Shown: positions 45,185 through 56,828 of the stretch, piece after piece
Layout: every line of letters begins with the position of its first letter
How positions within the stretch are numbered: position 1 is the stretch's first letter
Origin: Beaufortia kweichowensis
Lineage: Eukaryota > Chordata > Actinopteri > Cypriniformes > Gastromyzontidae
Direction of reading: 5' to 3'
DNA length: 64,000 nucleotides
NCBI GenBank assembly: GCA_019155185.1
Contig: CM032813.1
Coordinates: 11,558,645 to 11,622,644 of the forward strand
The notes under the pieces: model-generated
The model's database searches: none
What the model was told of the DNA's origin: nothing
Seen by the model: the letters and a program-made list of their open reading frames with translations, nothing else
Position numbers and translations under genes: made by a program

Positions 45185-45960
45185 ATAAAACAAATGAGAC
45201 TTGTGTCATTGTGATTTTAAAATTAAAAACTTAAGTCATATTAAAATAACATAATAATAATAATTCAGAAGTTTTATTGGAACATATAGTGCCCAACCCT
45301 TATGAAAACTAACCATGGTTTTAACTAAATAACTTACTTAACTTACCATAACTAAAAACAAAAAATATTTTGCCAATAGTAATCAAAACGGCAAAAAACA
45401 TGGTTACTACACTTCACTGCAGTAAAACCATGGTTAATATTCGTCAAATGTACTGAAATGTATAGCCCCTGTATCAAGTGTTTTAAGGACTTTATTTTTC
45501 AATAAACTATAGGCCCCCTATGTGTTATAATTAGTTAACAATAGATTGTCTACTGTACAATTTTAGGTTTTTGATAGTTTAACCCAGTTTATGACCATCT
45601 TTTCGTAAAGTTTGTCATGACTAAATATCCAAAATGTTAAAAAAAAATCAAAATGTTATATTTTAGCATCTTCAATTTAGTCACCCTTTGTAGTTGTAGA
45701 TATTGTAGAAATGTGGATTCTTCCCTGATCTTCATGCTGCATCTTTATCACAAAATTGCTATCATCTCTTGAAATTTCTGAATATACAGCTGCAGCCGTA
45801 TGGCCTGATAATCCTTTGACCCATCAGTGTTACCGTGCAGATGAGACAGACACGAGAAATTCAGATCAAGTAGTTTACTTATCTTCTCAGAAAACGTCCT
45901 CACTTAAGAGGGGAACAATACAGGCTTTCAATCCTTGGAACAGGTTCAGATATACAGAAT
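45185..45960. other. Intergenic, AT-rich, with accatggtt repeats
   Basis: Between dnase2b and the rpf1 region. Around 45310-45445 'aaccatggtt' motifs recur in both orientations ('ctaaccatggttttaac', 'acatggttactac', 'aaaccatggttaat'), a pattern of short fish DNA elements. Nothing else recognised. Confidence 0.45.
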
Positions 45961-46025
45961 AACGTTACACGTCAGAACAGAACATGCAAGCAATCCTCCT
46001 TGGAAATAAGCATACAATGGTTCAA

Positions 46026-46062
46026 GGGGGGGGGAGGGGGGGGGAGGCTGGGTGGGTGCTCG
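46026..46062 (+). repeat. G-run tract with quadruplex potential
   Basis: Runs of eight, nine and more guanines (ggggggggaggggggggggag then gggtggg) lie directly next to the left arm of the inverted rpf1 promoter repeat. Four or more G-tracts within 37 bases could fold as a quadruplex. On the minus strand they would be read as a proline run after the duplicated start codon. Confidence 0.7.
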
Positions 46063-46078
46063 GCCGGGGACCCGGTGG

Positions 46079-46309
46079 GTAATTCTGTAGAATCCATTTC
46101 TGTCGCTACTGTGTGTCTGTGTCTGTGCGTGCGTGCGTGCGTGCGTGTGTCCACGTGCGTGAGAATACTTCCGGTTCAGCCGCAGTTCTTCTTCGTTTTC
46201 TGGCGGGTAGCACAATCATTAGGGTGCATTATCGCCACCCACTGTGTTAGGGGCTAAATTTTCCTTAGCTCTGTACTTTTTTATATCACAGAAATGTGAC
46301 AATGAAATG
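46079..46309 (-). repeat. Inverted duplicate of the rpf1 promoter and start
   Basis: The reverse complement of this arm matches 47028-47264 almost base for base, including ACTTCCGG (46167-46174), CACGTG (46152-46157), the GT/GC microsatellite and the start ATGGATTCTACAG (start codon at 46105). On the minus strand the duplicated MDSTEL leads into a short proline-rich frame ending near 45972, not into rpf1. Length differences come from the microsatellite. Confidence 0.93.
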
Positions 46310-46534
46310 CACCTGCCTCACATCGTTATGGACTTTATTTAATGTGTTTGCTTTCTGTTCTCCCTTGTTTGGTGTTGAACTGTTTCAATTTTCTGAATCC
46401 AGGATGTTGATGCAGATCTATATATTTGATAGATAGATATAGATAGATATATTTGTTGTAAGGATATTCAGGTACTATGTTTTCACAACGTAAATTATAT
46501 TTTGTACAAAATCCACTGAAAGTTAACAGACTCC

Positions 46535-47020
46535 CATTTTCATTCATTAAGTGAAGAACTGACCTTTTTCAGGCCACTCAAGAATAGATAAGTTACATCT
46601 GGATGCAATAAATCTATTTTTTCAAATAGGGGTTCTATGAGGAGTGGAATTATGATTATATAATAATTTCCAAAATCTGTTGGTGAAAAGAAAAGATCAT
46701 TTGATTGACAATTTGGGATCGGTAAAATCACATCTCGGTAGGAAACCAATTTCACCCAGTTTTTTAAACATGCCTCTGGGAATGCCAAACCAAAAGTTAG
46801 TTTCGTTTGTTATAAAATTTGTAAGCCATTTTATCTTTAAAAAACCATCTATATAATAAAAATCAAAGGCTTGTCCATTATTTTCATAGTCTTTTATAAG
46901 CTGTGCTTTTTTTAATATAATGCACACGTTTTCTCTAAAACGTCCGCGTTCGAAAATAAGATGGATATATGTTCTGTCCCATACAGAACTCTAATATATT
47001 GCCATATGGACTGGCGTGTT
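46535..47020 (-). pseudogene. L1-type ORF2 fragment between the inverted arms
   Basis: The minus strand encodes NETNFWFGIPRGMFKKLGEI followed by GFLPRCDFTDPKLSIK; after a frameshift, FSFHQQILEII. This resembles the C-terminal part of fish L1-type reverse-transcriptase proteins (RCDF, LP.KLSxFHQQ). No RT core is present. It occupies the spacer between the two rpf1 promoter copies. Confidence 0.55.
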
Positions 47021-47027
47021 TTAAATA

Positions 47028-47245
47028 CATTTCATTGTCACATTTCTGTGATATAAAAAAGTACAGAGCTAAGGAAAATTTAGCCCCTAACACAGTGGGT
47101 GGCGATAATGCACCCTAATGATTGTGCTACCCGCCAGAAAACGAAGAAGAACTGCGGCTGAACCGGAAGTATTCTCACGCACGTGGACACGCACGCACGC
47201 GCACGCACACGCACACACAGACACAGACACACAGTAGCGACAGAA
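47028..47245 (+). promoter_or_regulatory. rpf1 promoter and 5'UTR with ETS and E-box motifs
   Basis: Directly upstream of the rpf1 ATG (47246) are CCGGAAGT at 47163-47170, the core ETS/GABP site common in housekeeping and ribosome-biogenesis promoters, and CACGTG at 47180-47185, a canonical MYC/USF E-box, followed by a (GCAC)n microsatellite. No TATA box is seen. Motif functions are established knowledge; use here is inferred. The whole block exists a second time in reverse at 46079-46309. Confidence 0.6.
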
Positions 47246-49711
47246 ATGGATTCTACAGAATTACTTACTTCGGAAAGTATTTCTAAGAAGATGCAAAAGA
47301 CAAAGCAAACAAAGAGAAAGATTAAATGTGACGAAGACTCGGTAGTAGAGATGGATAATGCAGAAAGTGAAATAGAGGAGAAGAAATCGGCGTCAGGAAC
47401 AAATTTTCCTCCCACATTCAGCGTGTCTGAGATCAAAAACAAGCAGCGCAGACACACGATGTTTCTTAAACTGAAGCAAGAAAAACGAAAGGTCTCACAA
47501 TTAAACAGTTGTTTGTTTTTTGTTCCCTAGTGAAAAACTGAAATTCTAATGGATTTAACTTCTAAAATTTTAAAGGATCTATTTGTTTTAATGTAATCGA
47601 CAACGTAAGCGTAACCTTTTACAAACATAACCATAACATTCATACTTGTTTGTTCACATTGTTTGGAAGTGTAAGCACAAAGTGCACCATACTTAGTGGA
47701 GCTGTAACATTGAGCATGGTACTGCCATGGGAAGGGGGGGACGTGATATTCTGTGACATGTTTGTTATTGTATGCTATGACTTACCTGTCACCTGTGTAA
47801 TGTACTTATTGTCACCTGTGTAATGTAAACCTGACCTAAACCATAACATCTGTTATGATAATAAGTTAAAAAAAAACGTACTTAACCGTTAACTCTCTTT
47901 TTAACCTCTCTTTTTAAAGCTTTTTGGTCATGCTCTCTAAGAATGCCATGAGTAATCCAAATGTTAAATGGTACATTAAAGTTGTCATGTATGTCTCCCT
48001 CAGCAAAAGATGGAACTGAAAAAGAAAAGGAAAAGAGAGAGAACAGCTCTTGGTGACAAGGTATGTTTGGTAATCTGTCTCTGTTGTCAAGTTGACGCAC
48101 ATACTGTGAATCTTCATTCCAGACCACTTTCTGTAATCACAAATGACTTTGCTTTGACTTCTAATAATTGAAAAGTATTTTTTTAGGCACCACCTAAGGA
48201 AGTTCCCAAGACGATAGAAAACCAGAGAATATATGATGAAACTACAGTGAACCCAGAGGATGAGGAGGTGATGTGCCATTAACAAATCCTGCTTCACCTG
48301 CTAGCTGATTTATGTCAGGCTTACAAACTAACATTAAGCTAATTTGTCTTTTCCAGGTAGCTTTTGATGAGGGAACCGATGAATTTTCTGCTTACTTTAA
48401 TCGTCTGACTAATCCCAAAGTCCTTATTACCACATCAGATAGACCAAGAGGAGTATGTTTGCTGTCATTTGGCATTATAAGTAAAACCGTGTGTATGCAC
48501 AAAGTTTTAATGTCTGTTATCATGAATCCACCTCTCTTCGTTTTTAGAGAACTGTGAAGTTTTGTGAGCAGTTGGCGACAGTTATTCCACATGCACATGT
48601 GTACTACAGAAGAGGTCTGGCTTTAAAGGGAATCATTCCTCAGTGTGTGTCTCGGGGTTTCACTTACTTGTTAGTGGTCAATGAGGACAGAAAGGTGCCA
48701 AGTATCCTTTAACCTTCAGTTTATTACAAATAAGTAATAGTATCTCTGTGTCTTACTATATGTTTATTTAAATAACAAATTGACAATATCACACACAAAA
48801 GCATTTTCCTTTACTTAAAGCATCACAGATGGCTTGATTCTGTGTCACCTTCCTGATGGACCGACAGCACATTTTAAACTAAGTAGTGTTCGACTACGAA
48901 AGGAGATGAAGGTTTGTGAAGTTTTGTGTATTGTAGGAATAAGAAGCGTTCTTTTGCAGGAATGAAAGGCATCCTTATTCTTACCCGTTTTACTTTACCA
49001 GAGAAAAGGAAAGGACCCAACCAAACATGCTCCAGAAGTCATTCTCAATAACTTCACTACTAGACTGGGTCACACAATCGGCAGGCTGTTTGCTGCTTTG
49101 TTTCCCCATGATCCACAGTTTGTGGGCCGTCAGGTTGCCACATTTCACAATCAGAGAGACTTCATCTTTTTCAGATTTCACAGGTAACCGTTTTCTATTT
49201 TGACATTTTGTTTGCAAACATTAAAGATTTTAAAGATTATTTGTTGGATGTACTTAAAATTAAATATGTTTTTGGATTTTTAAAAAATATATTATAACCA
49301 GAAAAAAATATGTTAAAAAATATGTTAACCAGAAGTGCTGTAAAGTAACATTGATGAGGAACTGCCAGTTTTATCAGACTGAATGAACTGATTATATGTT
49401 ACTTACAGGTATATTTTCAAGAATGAAAAGCGAGTAGGGATCCAGGAACTAGGACCCCGCTTCACTCTCAAGCTTCGATCCTTACAAAAAGGAACCTTTG
49501 ACTCTAAGTTTGGGGAATATGAATGGGTTCATAAGGTACCTAATTTAAAATAGCATTTTGTTTTGGTTGTGTAAAATGCCGTATTGTATTTCAAGGGTTT
49601 ATATTGTTAGTCAATTGTTTTTACTGTGTGTCAGTTATTTATTATCAACTGTTTTTGAATACGTTTCAGCGCCACGAGATGGACTCCAGTCGAAGAAAAT
49701 TTCATCTTTGA
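47246..49711 (+). CDS. rpf1: Ribosome production factor 1 (Brix domain), 9 exons
   Basis: Exons 47246-47491, 48004-48060, 48187-48267, 48357-48452, 48548-48701, 48829-48911, 49002-49183, 49409-49535 and 49670-49711 join in phase to 356 codons (355 aa; human about 349). An N-terminal charged region (residues 1-128, with KKMQKTKQTKRK and LKKKRKRER basic runs for nucleolar targeting) precedes the Brix domain (about 147-335: NPKVLITTSDRPRG, TPVIPHA-type block as TVIPHAHVYYRRG, NNFTTRLGHTIGRLF) and the sigma70-like RNA-binding segment ELGPRFTLKLRSLQKGTFD. It ends SSRRKFHL. RPF1 acts in the nucleolus in pre-60S/25-28S rRNA processing. The acceptor of exon 6 is the second possible AG (catcacag), chosen because it restores NGLILCHLPDG. 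AATAAA at 49784. Confidence 0.97.
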
Positions 49712-49789
49712 AGGACAGATTGGAAAAAAAGACAAACAATAATTTTCGTTTCAGAAATGTAACTTTTTTTTGTGGATAGTTTTAATAAA

Positions 49790-50195
49790 ATGTATTATGT
49801 TATTATGAATTATATAACTTTTCTATAATGTAACTGGTGAGGCATGGTTATCATGAGATTGAAATATTACTGTTGTTTTGTAAAAATATAACTGCAGACT
49901 GGGTGCAAGTTTAAAAAAGTTTTATTCAGAACTGTTGTACTTATACCGGTATTAAGACCTTCTGGGTTTTGTATCTTTAAGTTAGAGAAGAAGATAACCT
50001 GAGTTACATACACAACAGTTACACAACATACACAACAGTTCTCTTGATTTTAGAATCACACGGAATTTAGAAGATTTGGAATCACTTGATTTAAGAAGGA
50101 ATTAAAAAAGCAGTCCAAATCTAACTAGGACAAAGAGAGAGTTAATGAAACTAAACTGAAATAAATACTATGCTGGGTTCTCAGAATTCAAAATT
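49790..50195. other. Downstream spacer of rpf1, nothing recognised
   Basis: AT-rich sequence with a short duplicated 'acacaacatacacaacagtt' stretch near 50010; no coding similarity recognised. The expected syntenic neighbour gng5 was not found here. Confidence 0.4.
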
Positions 50196-51115
50196 CTTTA
50201 ATCTGGTAAGCATTCTGGCTGCTGCATTTTGTACCAACTGGAGTTTATTCAGAAGCGCTGCAGTAAATCCACCCAACAATGAATTACAATAATCTATTTG
50301 TGAGGTCATAAATGCATGAGTTTATCCGTATCTGGATTTGTGGTATCACAGATGCCAATACGTTTTCAAATACCCTACCTGAGAGCAACACAGTTCTACT
50401 CCATAGCTTCGTTGGCTTGGCCCACTCGTTCAGACAAGCAGTAACACTCAGTCTTCATAGTGCAACAGACTGGCAGATACTTTAGAGGAACGAGTGGCTT
50501 GTTTAACTTACAATAGAAATAAACTGGAGTTAATTCAGAAGCGTTGTAGAAGATCCACCCAACAATCAATTACAATAATCTATTCGTAATGTCATAAATG
50601 CTAAATAAATCGTATCTCCACATCTGAAGCAGAAAGCATTGGCCGCAGTTTACAGATGTGTCTAAAATGGAAGAATGGTGTACGAACATTCTCCAAACTA
50701 GAGCATGTACTGTAAAGTGAAAAAGAATGGGGTCTAAAATCGCTACCTGTGGCATGCCAAATTGAACCCACATATAAACAAAGTGGTAGCGATTGGATAA
50801 GTAGGACTTAAACCAGGCTAATAGCTGACCACTAATGCTAACATAATTTTCTACTCTATCTAGAAGAATGATGTGATCTATAGTGTCAAAGGCTGCAGTA
50901 AGGTCCAGTTAGACTAAAAGAAAGATCAGATGCTACTAAACAAAAGTTTGTCACTAAGCAGTGCTGTCCCTGTGCTGTGGTTTGGCCTAAATCCTGACAA
51001 AAAAAAATTATTTAACCTATTTTCTTGAAGATATGTCCATAATTTACTTGATACAACTTTTACCAGTATTTAGGGTAAAAAAGGGAGATTTGAGATTGGT
51101 CTAAAATTGGCTGAG
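50196..51115 (-). mobile_element. LINE reverse-transcriptase fragment
   Basis: The minus strand reads, with frame changes, ILVLLDLTAAFDTIDHIILL, then QLLAWFKSYLSNRYHFV, a broken GMPQ..LDPILF block, and further down FTAALLNKLQLVQNAAARM. These are RT palm motifs of the I/L2/Nimb LINE group (D of AFDTIDH; SGVPQGS..GPxLF degraded). The segment 50230-50320 is partly repeated at 50522-50610 ('ccacccaacaat.aattac'). Inactive. Confidence 0.75.
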
Positions 51116-51377
51116 GACCCCGGATTTAGTCAAAGTCAGTTTACAAAAGTAAGTTCACTCCGCCGCCATGTTTGCAATGCCTCCGAACAAGACAATCAAG
51201 ACAACAGTCCCATCAGCTTAAATGGGGAAAGGCAAATATTTCTACAGTTGCTTTCCAAAATCATATTTCCGACCAACAATTAAAACTGACATTAACTGTA
51301 CCATAACCTTTGGTTCTAAAGCTTAAATTGCGCAATTGTTTTTTTAAATCACTTCAGCTACTGCGCATGTGCACAGT

Positions 51378-52015
51378 AGGGGTGTGCATAGATAGTCGAC
51401 TATTCGAATATTCGATCTGCAATAATTATTAGAAAAAGGTATTACATAATGAAACCAGAGCATGCAAACTAATTCTAACAGTAATACCTATATGCACTAG
51501 GTGGAGCGCGCAGTGGAGGCATGTATTCCACTGGATGAGGATCCCGTGTGGTGGATCCTGTGGTGGAATGAAAACACGAAGCGCTTCAGTAAACTTAGTC
51601 GCTTACCGCACCGTTATTTGTGTGTCCCGGCAACTTCAGTTTCGTCGGAGCGCTTTTTCTCTGCTGCCGGCCTGATTGTTAATAGACTAAGTAGCTGACT
51701 CTTACCCGATCATGTTGACATGCTTATTTTTCTTAACAAGAACAAAACAATATAGACAAGTTATGCCTACAGTATAAAGCTATATGTACGTTCTGTACAA
51801 TAATTGCAGCAGCCTGCTTTACTGGTGTTTTTTGTTCCCTTTGCCTTTGAATGCTTTGTACTTTTTTTCACATTGTTTAATATTTTTCTGCTTGAAAACA
51901 AGGGTAAAGTATTGTTATGTATATAACCTGATAAGCTTGTTAAAAAAATTTTTTTTACTGAAAAATATTTGTCTCAATAAACTTCATTTTGAACATTTGC
52001 CATATTGAACATTGC
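51378..52015 (+). pseudogene. hAT transposase C-terminal remnant
   Basis: A hAT-like end 'taggggtgtgcatagatag' with 'tagtcgactattcgaa' lies about 110 bp before a frame encoding PLDEDPVWWILWWNE, RFSKLSRLPHRYLCVPATSV, SSERFFSAAGLIVNR and, after a frame change, PDHVDMLIFLNKN. This is the hATC dimerisation domain (ZBED-type), where SSERxFSxAG is the signature. The N-terminal zinc finger and catalytic core are missing, so this is an internally deleted copy. The right inverted end was not recognised. Confidence 0.85.
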
Positions 52016-52019
52016 AATC

Positions 52020-53750
52020 TTTTAAAGAAAATTAAAGAAAAATTAATGTTTTTTTAAATGTTAAAATATGTTAGCCTTCAGGATATAGGTAAACTGGTAT
52101 GCTCTAAAACACTGACAAAATTTGCGTTTCGGAGATACATGCATTGAAAACTGACACCCCCAAAAAAATCTAGAATTTTGATGACATCATTGTACACTTA
52201 AGCTTCTCATCAAATTTCCTGTTCAATAAAAGCTGTAAAGAATGTGAAGTGTCTGTCCCCTCTCGCGCTATGGAGGAGATTAAACATTGCAAGCAGTTAC
52301 ACAGTCAGCATTATAAACAGTGCTGATGAATAGAGGGGACTGTGTACTGCATCAAATCTGTCTATTACACTATTAGACAAAACGCTATTGGTTATTTCAA
52401 AGGGGGGCGGGGCTACTTAATATTTCTTGCGCTGTTTTCCTTTTTCAGTTAAAATTACGTCATCACATAAAAAATGCTGCGCGTTCCAAGGCACTTTAGT
52501 GGGTCTTTAAGTACCTGGGCACAGTTTTTGATAGCTTCACCACAGAGGAGATGGGAGATGTCAGCAGTGACAGTACCTTTTAAGGAAGCTCAATTCTTTT
52601 GAAGTTAGTAGAACATTCTCACTTTGTTCTACTATTGCTATATTGTGCAGTTAAAAAAAACATATAAAGTGCAGTTACATTCTCTATGGTCTGCTTGTTT
52701 CATTCTATTTTCAAAATAGAAATCCTTTGGAGTGTACAGTTATAGGAAGGTCTGCTCGTAAAATCATTGGAGCTTTTCTATTATAAGTAAACAGCAAAAG
52801 CTGAAGTTGGCAGGCAGGATTTTACAAGATCCCTCGCATGCCTTGTTTTCTGTTTTTGAGTGGAGTGGCAAACATAGGTTCACAACACTACGAAATCAAA
52901 GCGAAGCAATTCTATCTCCAGTTTTACTTTTTTTATCTTTAAATGCATGGTCAATATCTTGATGTTTTTGCTTTTTTAATTTTTATAATGTCTTGATGTT
53001 TTTGCTTTATATTTAATCTTTGAAGAAAATGAGTAAATGTTACCCTCTTCAGAGAAATTAATAAATTTAAGCACATGTATGCCTTTCAGTTGATGTGCAA
53101 CTGTTATTACGTACAGTATATGCAATTAAAGGAAAGTTATTATATAACTTACAAATATTCACTCTAAAGGACAGCAATCTGGTAAAGTTTCTTCAGTTTC
53201 ATGTGCACAGAAATTAAATAGGTATTAACCTATTTTAAAAGGATAATTCCAACTCATTTATCAGTAATGAAGATGTTACTGGTCCCAGTCTGTGGGCATA
53301 AGGAAGAGCTTCCCTAAAAGATGCCCAGCTCAATTGATAGTTCACATATCGAAATTTCAATGTGCTTTTTTCATGGTTACTAACAGACAAAACACAGTTT
53401 AACAGTGACCTTTTTAAATGAGATTTGAAGCACTAAGTAATAAAGAATTAGCACTTTGTAGAATTGTGTTATATTTCACTTTCTTGTTAAGAAAGTAATA
53501 TGTCAAAAATGATAAAATTATATGTTTGTTAACTTGTTTGTGCATCTTTTGATGTATTATATTATCTGACATTTATTAAGGTTGTACATTTGCCATAACC
53601 TTCTAACAGCTGTAAAAAAACAGCATATCCTTTGACATCACAATCAACCAATAGCGGCATTGCTGATCAATGTTTCTACTATCGATATATGATGGCTTTT
53701 TAAACAACACGTGAACGTGAAATGATCTCAGACAACTCATACTAATGACA
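52020..53750. other. AT-rich intergenic, nothing firm
   Basis: No exons or clear transposon ends. Segment 52230-52450 has the style of a dispersed fish repeat ('aaaggggggcggggctactt'), unassigned. Confidence 0.4.
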
Positions 53751-53753
53751 ACC

Positions 53754-54280
53754 TGTCATACTAATATCATCAACAACAGGTGCGTTTGAAGAACCGAATT
53801 AGCCAGATCATGATTGGCGCGATAATATCATTTACGATCTGCTTCACCGGACTTTTGAACTCCATATCCCATAACACCTTGCACCTCACACACCTGTCAC
53901 CATTTACCGGCAATCAGCTTTGATTTCACCCGCACCTGATCACTATTACTGGACTCTTTATAATGTGTGTGTTTGTGTTTCCCCATTGCCCGGTATTGTT
54001 GTTCATGTTACGTTTGTATGACCGTGTCTTTAATATTTACCTGTACCTGTTCGGATTAATGTATGCTCTGAGATTGTTACCTGTTGAAGTCTTCTGCAAT
54101 CTGCCTTTTTGAAAGTTCTGTTTAATATTTGGATTTAATGCATGTTTCTTTTGGAGTTTTTGCCTGTTTTGGGATTTTATGCCTGTTTTTGAACTCGTTA
54201 CCCTTTTGTTGGATGATTTTTTCAGTAAACCTTTTGAAATTTACCCTTTTTAGACTCTGACTCTTACCTGCACCGTAACA
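53754..54280 (+). mobile_element. 5' LTR of a Ty3/gypsy element
   Basis: Starts about tgtcatactaatatc and ends ctgcaccgtaaca. Its last ~110 bp recur at 56577-56687 after the pol gene, defining it as an LTR. The middle part ('ttcaccggacttttgaactc' to 'cccggtattgttgttcatg') parallels the LTR fragment at 60629-60869. A TATA-like 'ctctttataatg' is near 53955. The left boundary is approximate. Confidence 0.75.
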
Positions 54281-54368
54281 GTATACCGGGCCCAAAGTAA
54301 GGATTTGGATTCAATCCCTGTGTTTGTCCATTTTTTTCCCTCGTCTCATCTGTTAACCCTTTCCTGCA

Positions 54369-55220
54369 ATGGAATCAGCACCATCAACACCGGCCGAAGC
54401 AGCCACGGAATTTCTTCACGCCCTCTCCCAACACCTCAGCGCACTTCACGTTAGCGCTCCTCAACTGGTAAGCACTGCATCCTCCAGCAGTCCCATGGCC
54501 ATGCCAATCCGTTTCACCGGGGCAGCGGAGGAATGCAGTGGGTTTATTCTTGTCGTCTGTTGTCGTCTGTTCTTTCGCATACAACCTAACCTCTATCCTT
54601 CAGACTCAACTAAGATGGCCTTCATGATTAATCTGATGTCAGGATCTGCGTTGCAGTGGGCACAGAGCTTCTGGACTGCGGGAGAACAGGACAACCTCAC
54701 CCCGGAGGAATTCATTTCTTGTTTAAAGGAAGTATTTGATCATTCTGCCTCCTCTCTATCCATAGCGGACCAGTTATATCGTCTTCGGCAGGGCCGTTTA
54801 TCTGTGGCAGAATATGCACTACATTTCGGGACCCTCGCTGCCATCAGTGTTTGGAATCCTACGGCTCTGCTGGCCGCTTACATCGTTCGCTAGTCCTTGA
54901 CGGTGAAGATGCAGAGTGCAGGATACAATGACACCGTGGATCTGGAAAGCTTTATACAGAGATCAATCAGAGTGGCTCAATGTATCACCGCCTGTCAGCG
55001 CTACCCGTCTATCTCTCCCACCGCTCCTCCACTGCGTCCTACACCTCCACCTCTTCACTCTTCATCGTCCAGCCTTCCAGCACCCGAACCAATGCAAATT
55101 GACTCACTCACCTGCCCCGCGAAGAACGACAGCGTCGCATTGCCCAGCGGCTTTGCCTGTATTGTGGAGAGGCTGGTCACTTTCTCCCTCGCTGTCTCGT
55201 CAGACCTCCCCGACCCATGG
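54369..55220 (+). pseudogene. Ty3/gypsy gag, frameshifted
   Basis: The frame opens MESAPSTPAEAATEFLHALS and covers a retrotransposon gag capsid-like domain (MPIRFTGAAEEC, FRIQPNLYPSDSTKMAFMIN, then SGSALQWAQSFW, FDHSASSLSIADQLYRLRQG) up to a stop at 54893. In another frame downstream a zinc knuckle is visible as CLYCGEAGHFLPRCL (about 55155-55196; CX2CX4HX4C). The capsid frame and the knuckle are therefore separated by at least one frameshift and stop. Capsid-forming role is known for the family; this copy is broken. Confidence 0.85.
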
Positions 55221-56572
55221 TGAGTACGGTTCAGCCCCCAGTGTGCAATTTTAAATTACCTCTGACTTCTCTAATGGTTACCTCTTCTTCATCCTCCATT
55301 CCAGTCCAAGCCCTGATAGACTCGGGCGCTGTGGGAAATTTAATCTCACAATCCCTACTAGAATGTCTTCATGTATCTCGTCTCAGAATCAATCCTCCTC
55401 TGGTCGTCAACAACATTTTAGGCAAGTCTTTGGGTCGGGGACGCGTCACGCATTACTCTCCCCCTCTCACTCTTCTGTGGAGTACTATCCGACAGGAGCA
55501 ATTATCGTTCTGGGTGCTGGAAGGCTCATCTTTCGACCTCGTCCTAGTGCGCCCCTGGCTGCAGCATCCCATTGTATGTTGGGAGTCTGGGAAGATCCTG
55601 AGTTGGGGAAAGTACCCTGAGAGATGTGCTGAGAAGGCGGAGCCTGAAGGGTCTTCCATCGCGGTGGTCCAGAGTGCCAGGTTTGCGGGTGAGGTTTCCA
55701 CACTGGAGATTTCAGAGCGTGTTGCTGCCTCTCCATCTAATTTCCAGATACCACCAGAATACGGGGCGTTCCAGGACATCTTTTGCAAACGGTTGGCTTC
55801 ACAACTTCCTCCTCATCGGCCATGGGACTGTGCCATCGAGCTGCTACCTGGGTCTGTACTGCCAAAAGGAAGGATCTACTCCCTGTCCCTCCCGGAACAG
55901 CAGGCCATGGGTGATTACATCAAGGAGGCTTTGGCGCAAGGTTTCATCAGACCATCAACCTCCCCTGCTGCCTCTAGCTTCTTCTTTGTCGGGAAGAAGG
56001 ATGGAGGGCTGAGACCATGCATCGATTACCGTATTCTTAATCAAGCTACAGTTAAATTTCAGTATCCTTTACCACTCATTCCTGCTGCCATTGAACAGTT
56101 ACAGGGGGCCTCTGTATTCACGAAGCTGGACCTCTGCAACGCCTACAATCTTATCTGGATCAGGAAGGGGGATGAGTGGAAGACAGCTTTCGTGACTCCA
56201 GCGGGACACTTTGAGTACCAGGTCATGCCCTTCGGGCTGGTAAACGCCCCTTTAGTATTCCAGAGCTTCATGAACGAGATCTTTAGAGACGTTCTTGACC
56301 GGTTCGCTATAATTTACATTGATGACATCCTGGTATACTCAAAGAGTCTCGCTGAACACCAAGAGCATGTTAAGATCATCCTTCAAAGATTACAAGACCA
56401 TCACCTCTTTCTGAAGCCGGAAAAGTGTGAGTTCCATCTGTCAGAGGTCCAGTTTCTGGGGTACATCATCAATTCATCTGGTATTCACATGGAACAGGAC
56501 AAGGTTCAAGCTGTTCGGGAATGGCCTCAGCCCTCCTCTGTCAAAGGATTACAACGCCCTGGCCCAGATTAA
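55217..56572 (+). pseudogene. Ty3/gypsy pol, truncated after reverse transcriptase
   Basis: An uninterrupted 451-codon frame holds an aspartic protease (active site DSGA, residues 35-38) and a reverse transcriptase: KKDGGLRPCIDYRILN, FTKLDLCNAYNLIWIRKGDEWKT (in parts), MPFGLVNAPLVFQ and the YIDD active site (residues 367-370), then VQFLGYIINSSG. It breaks off after QRPGPD, where the sequence jumps straight into LTR DNA; RNase H and integrase are missing. The frame starts within the zinc-knuckle region. The long open frame suggests a fairly young copy, but the deletion and gag frameshift make it non-autonomous. Confidence 0.92.
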
Positions 56573-56687
56573 TTGCCTGATTTTATGCCTGTTTTTGAAC
56601 TCGTTACCCTTTTGTTGGATGTTTTTTTTCAGTAAACCTTTTGAAACTTACGCTTTTTAGACTCTGACTCTTACCTGCACCGTAACA
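56571..56687 (+). mobile_element. 3' LTR remnant of the same gypsy element
   Basis: 'ttttatgcctgtttttgaac' to 'ctgcaccgtaaca' matches the last part of the 5' LTR with few differences. The first ~400 bp of this LTR are missing together with the end of pol, indicating one deletion from within pol into the 3' LTR. Confidence 0.85.
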
Positions 56688-56828
56688 ATAGTAAATGTTG
56701 CAAATTTTGGAAAAATAAGAGGAGTTTTAAAGATTGTTTGTTTTTAATTCAGTACTGCCCTGTTATTATATTATATTATTATACAGAAAGTCTACAGCAC
56801 AGAATAATATCTCAATTTTTAAAAAATA

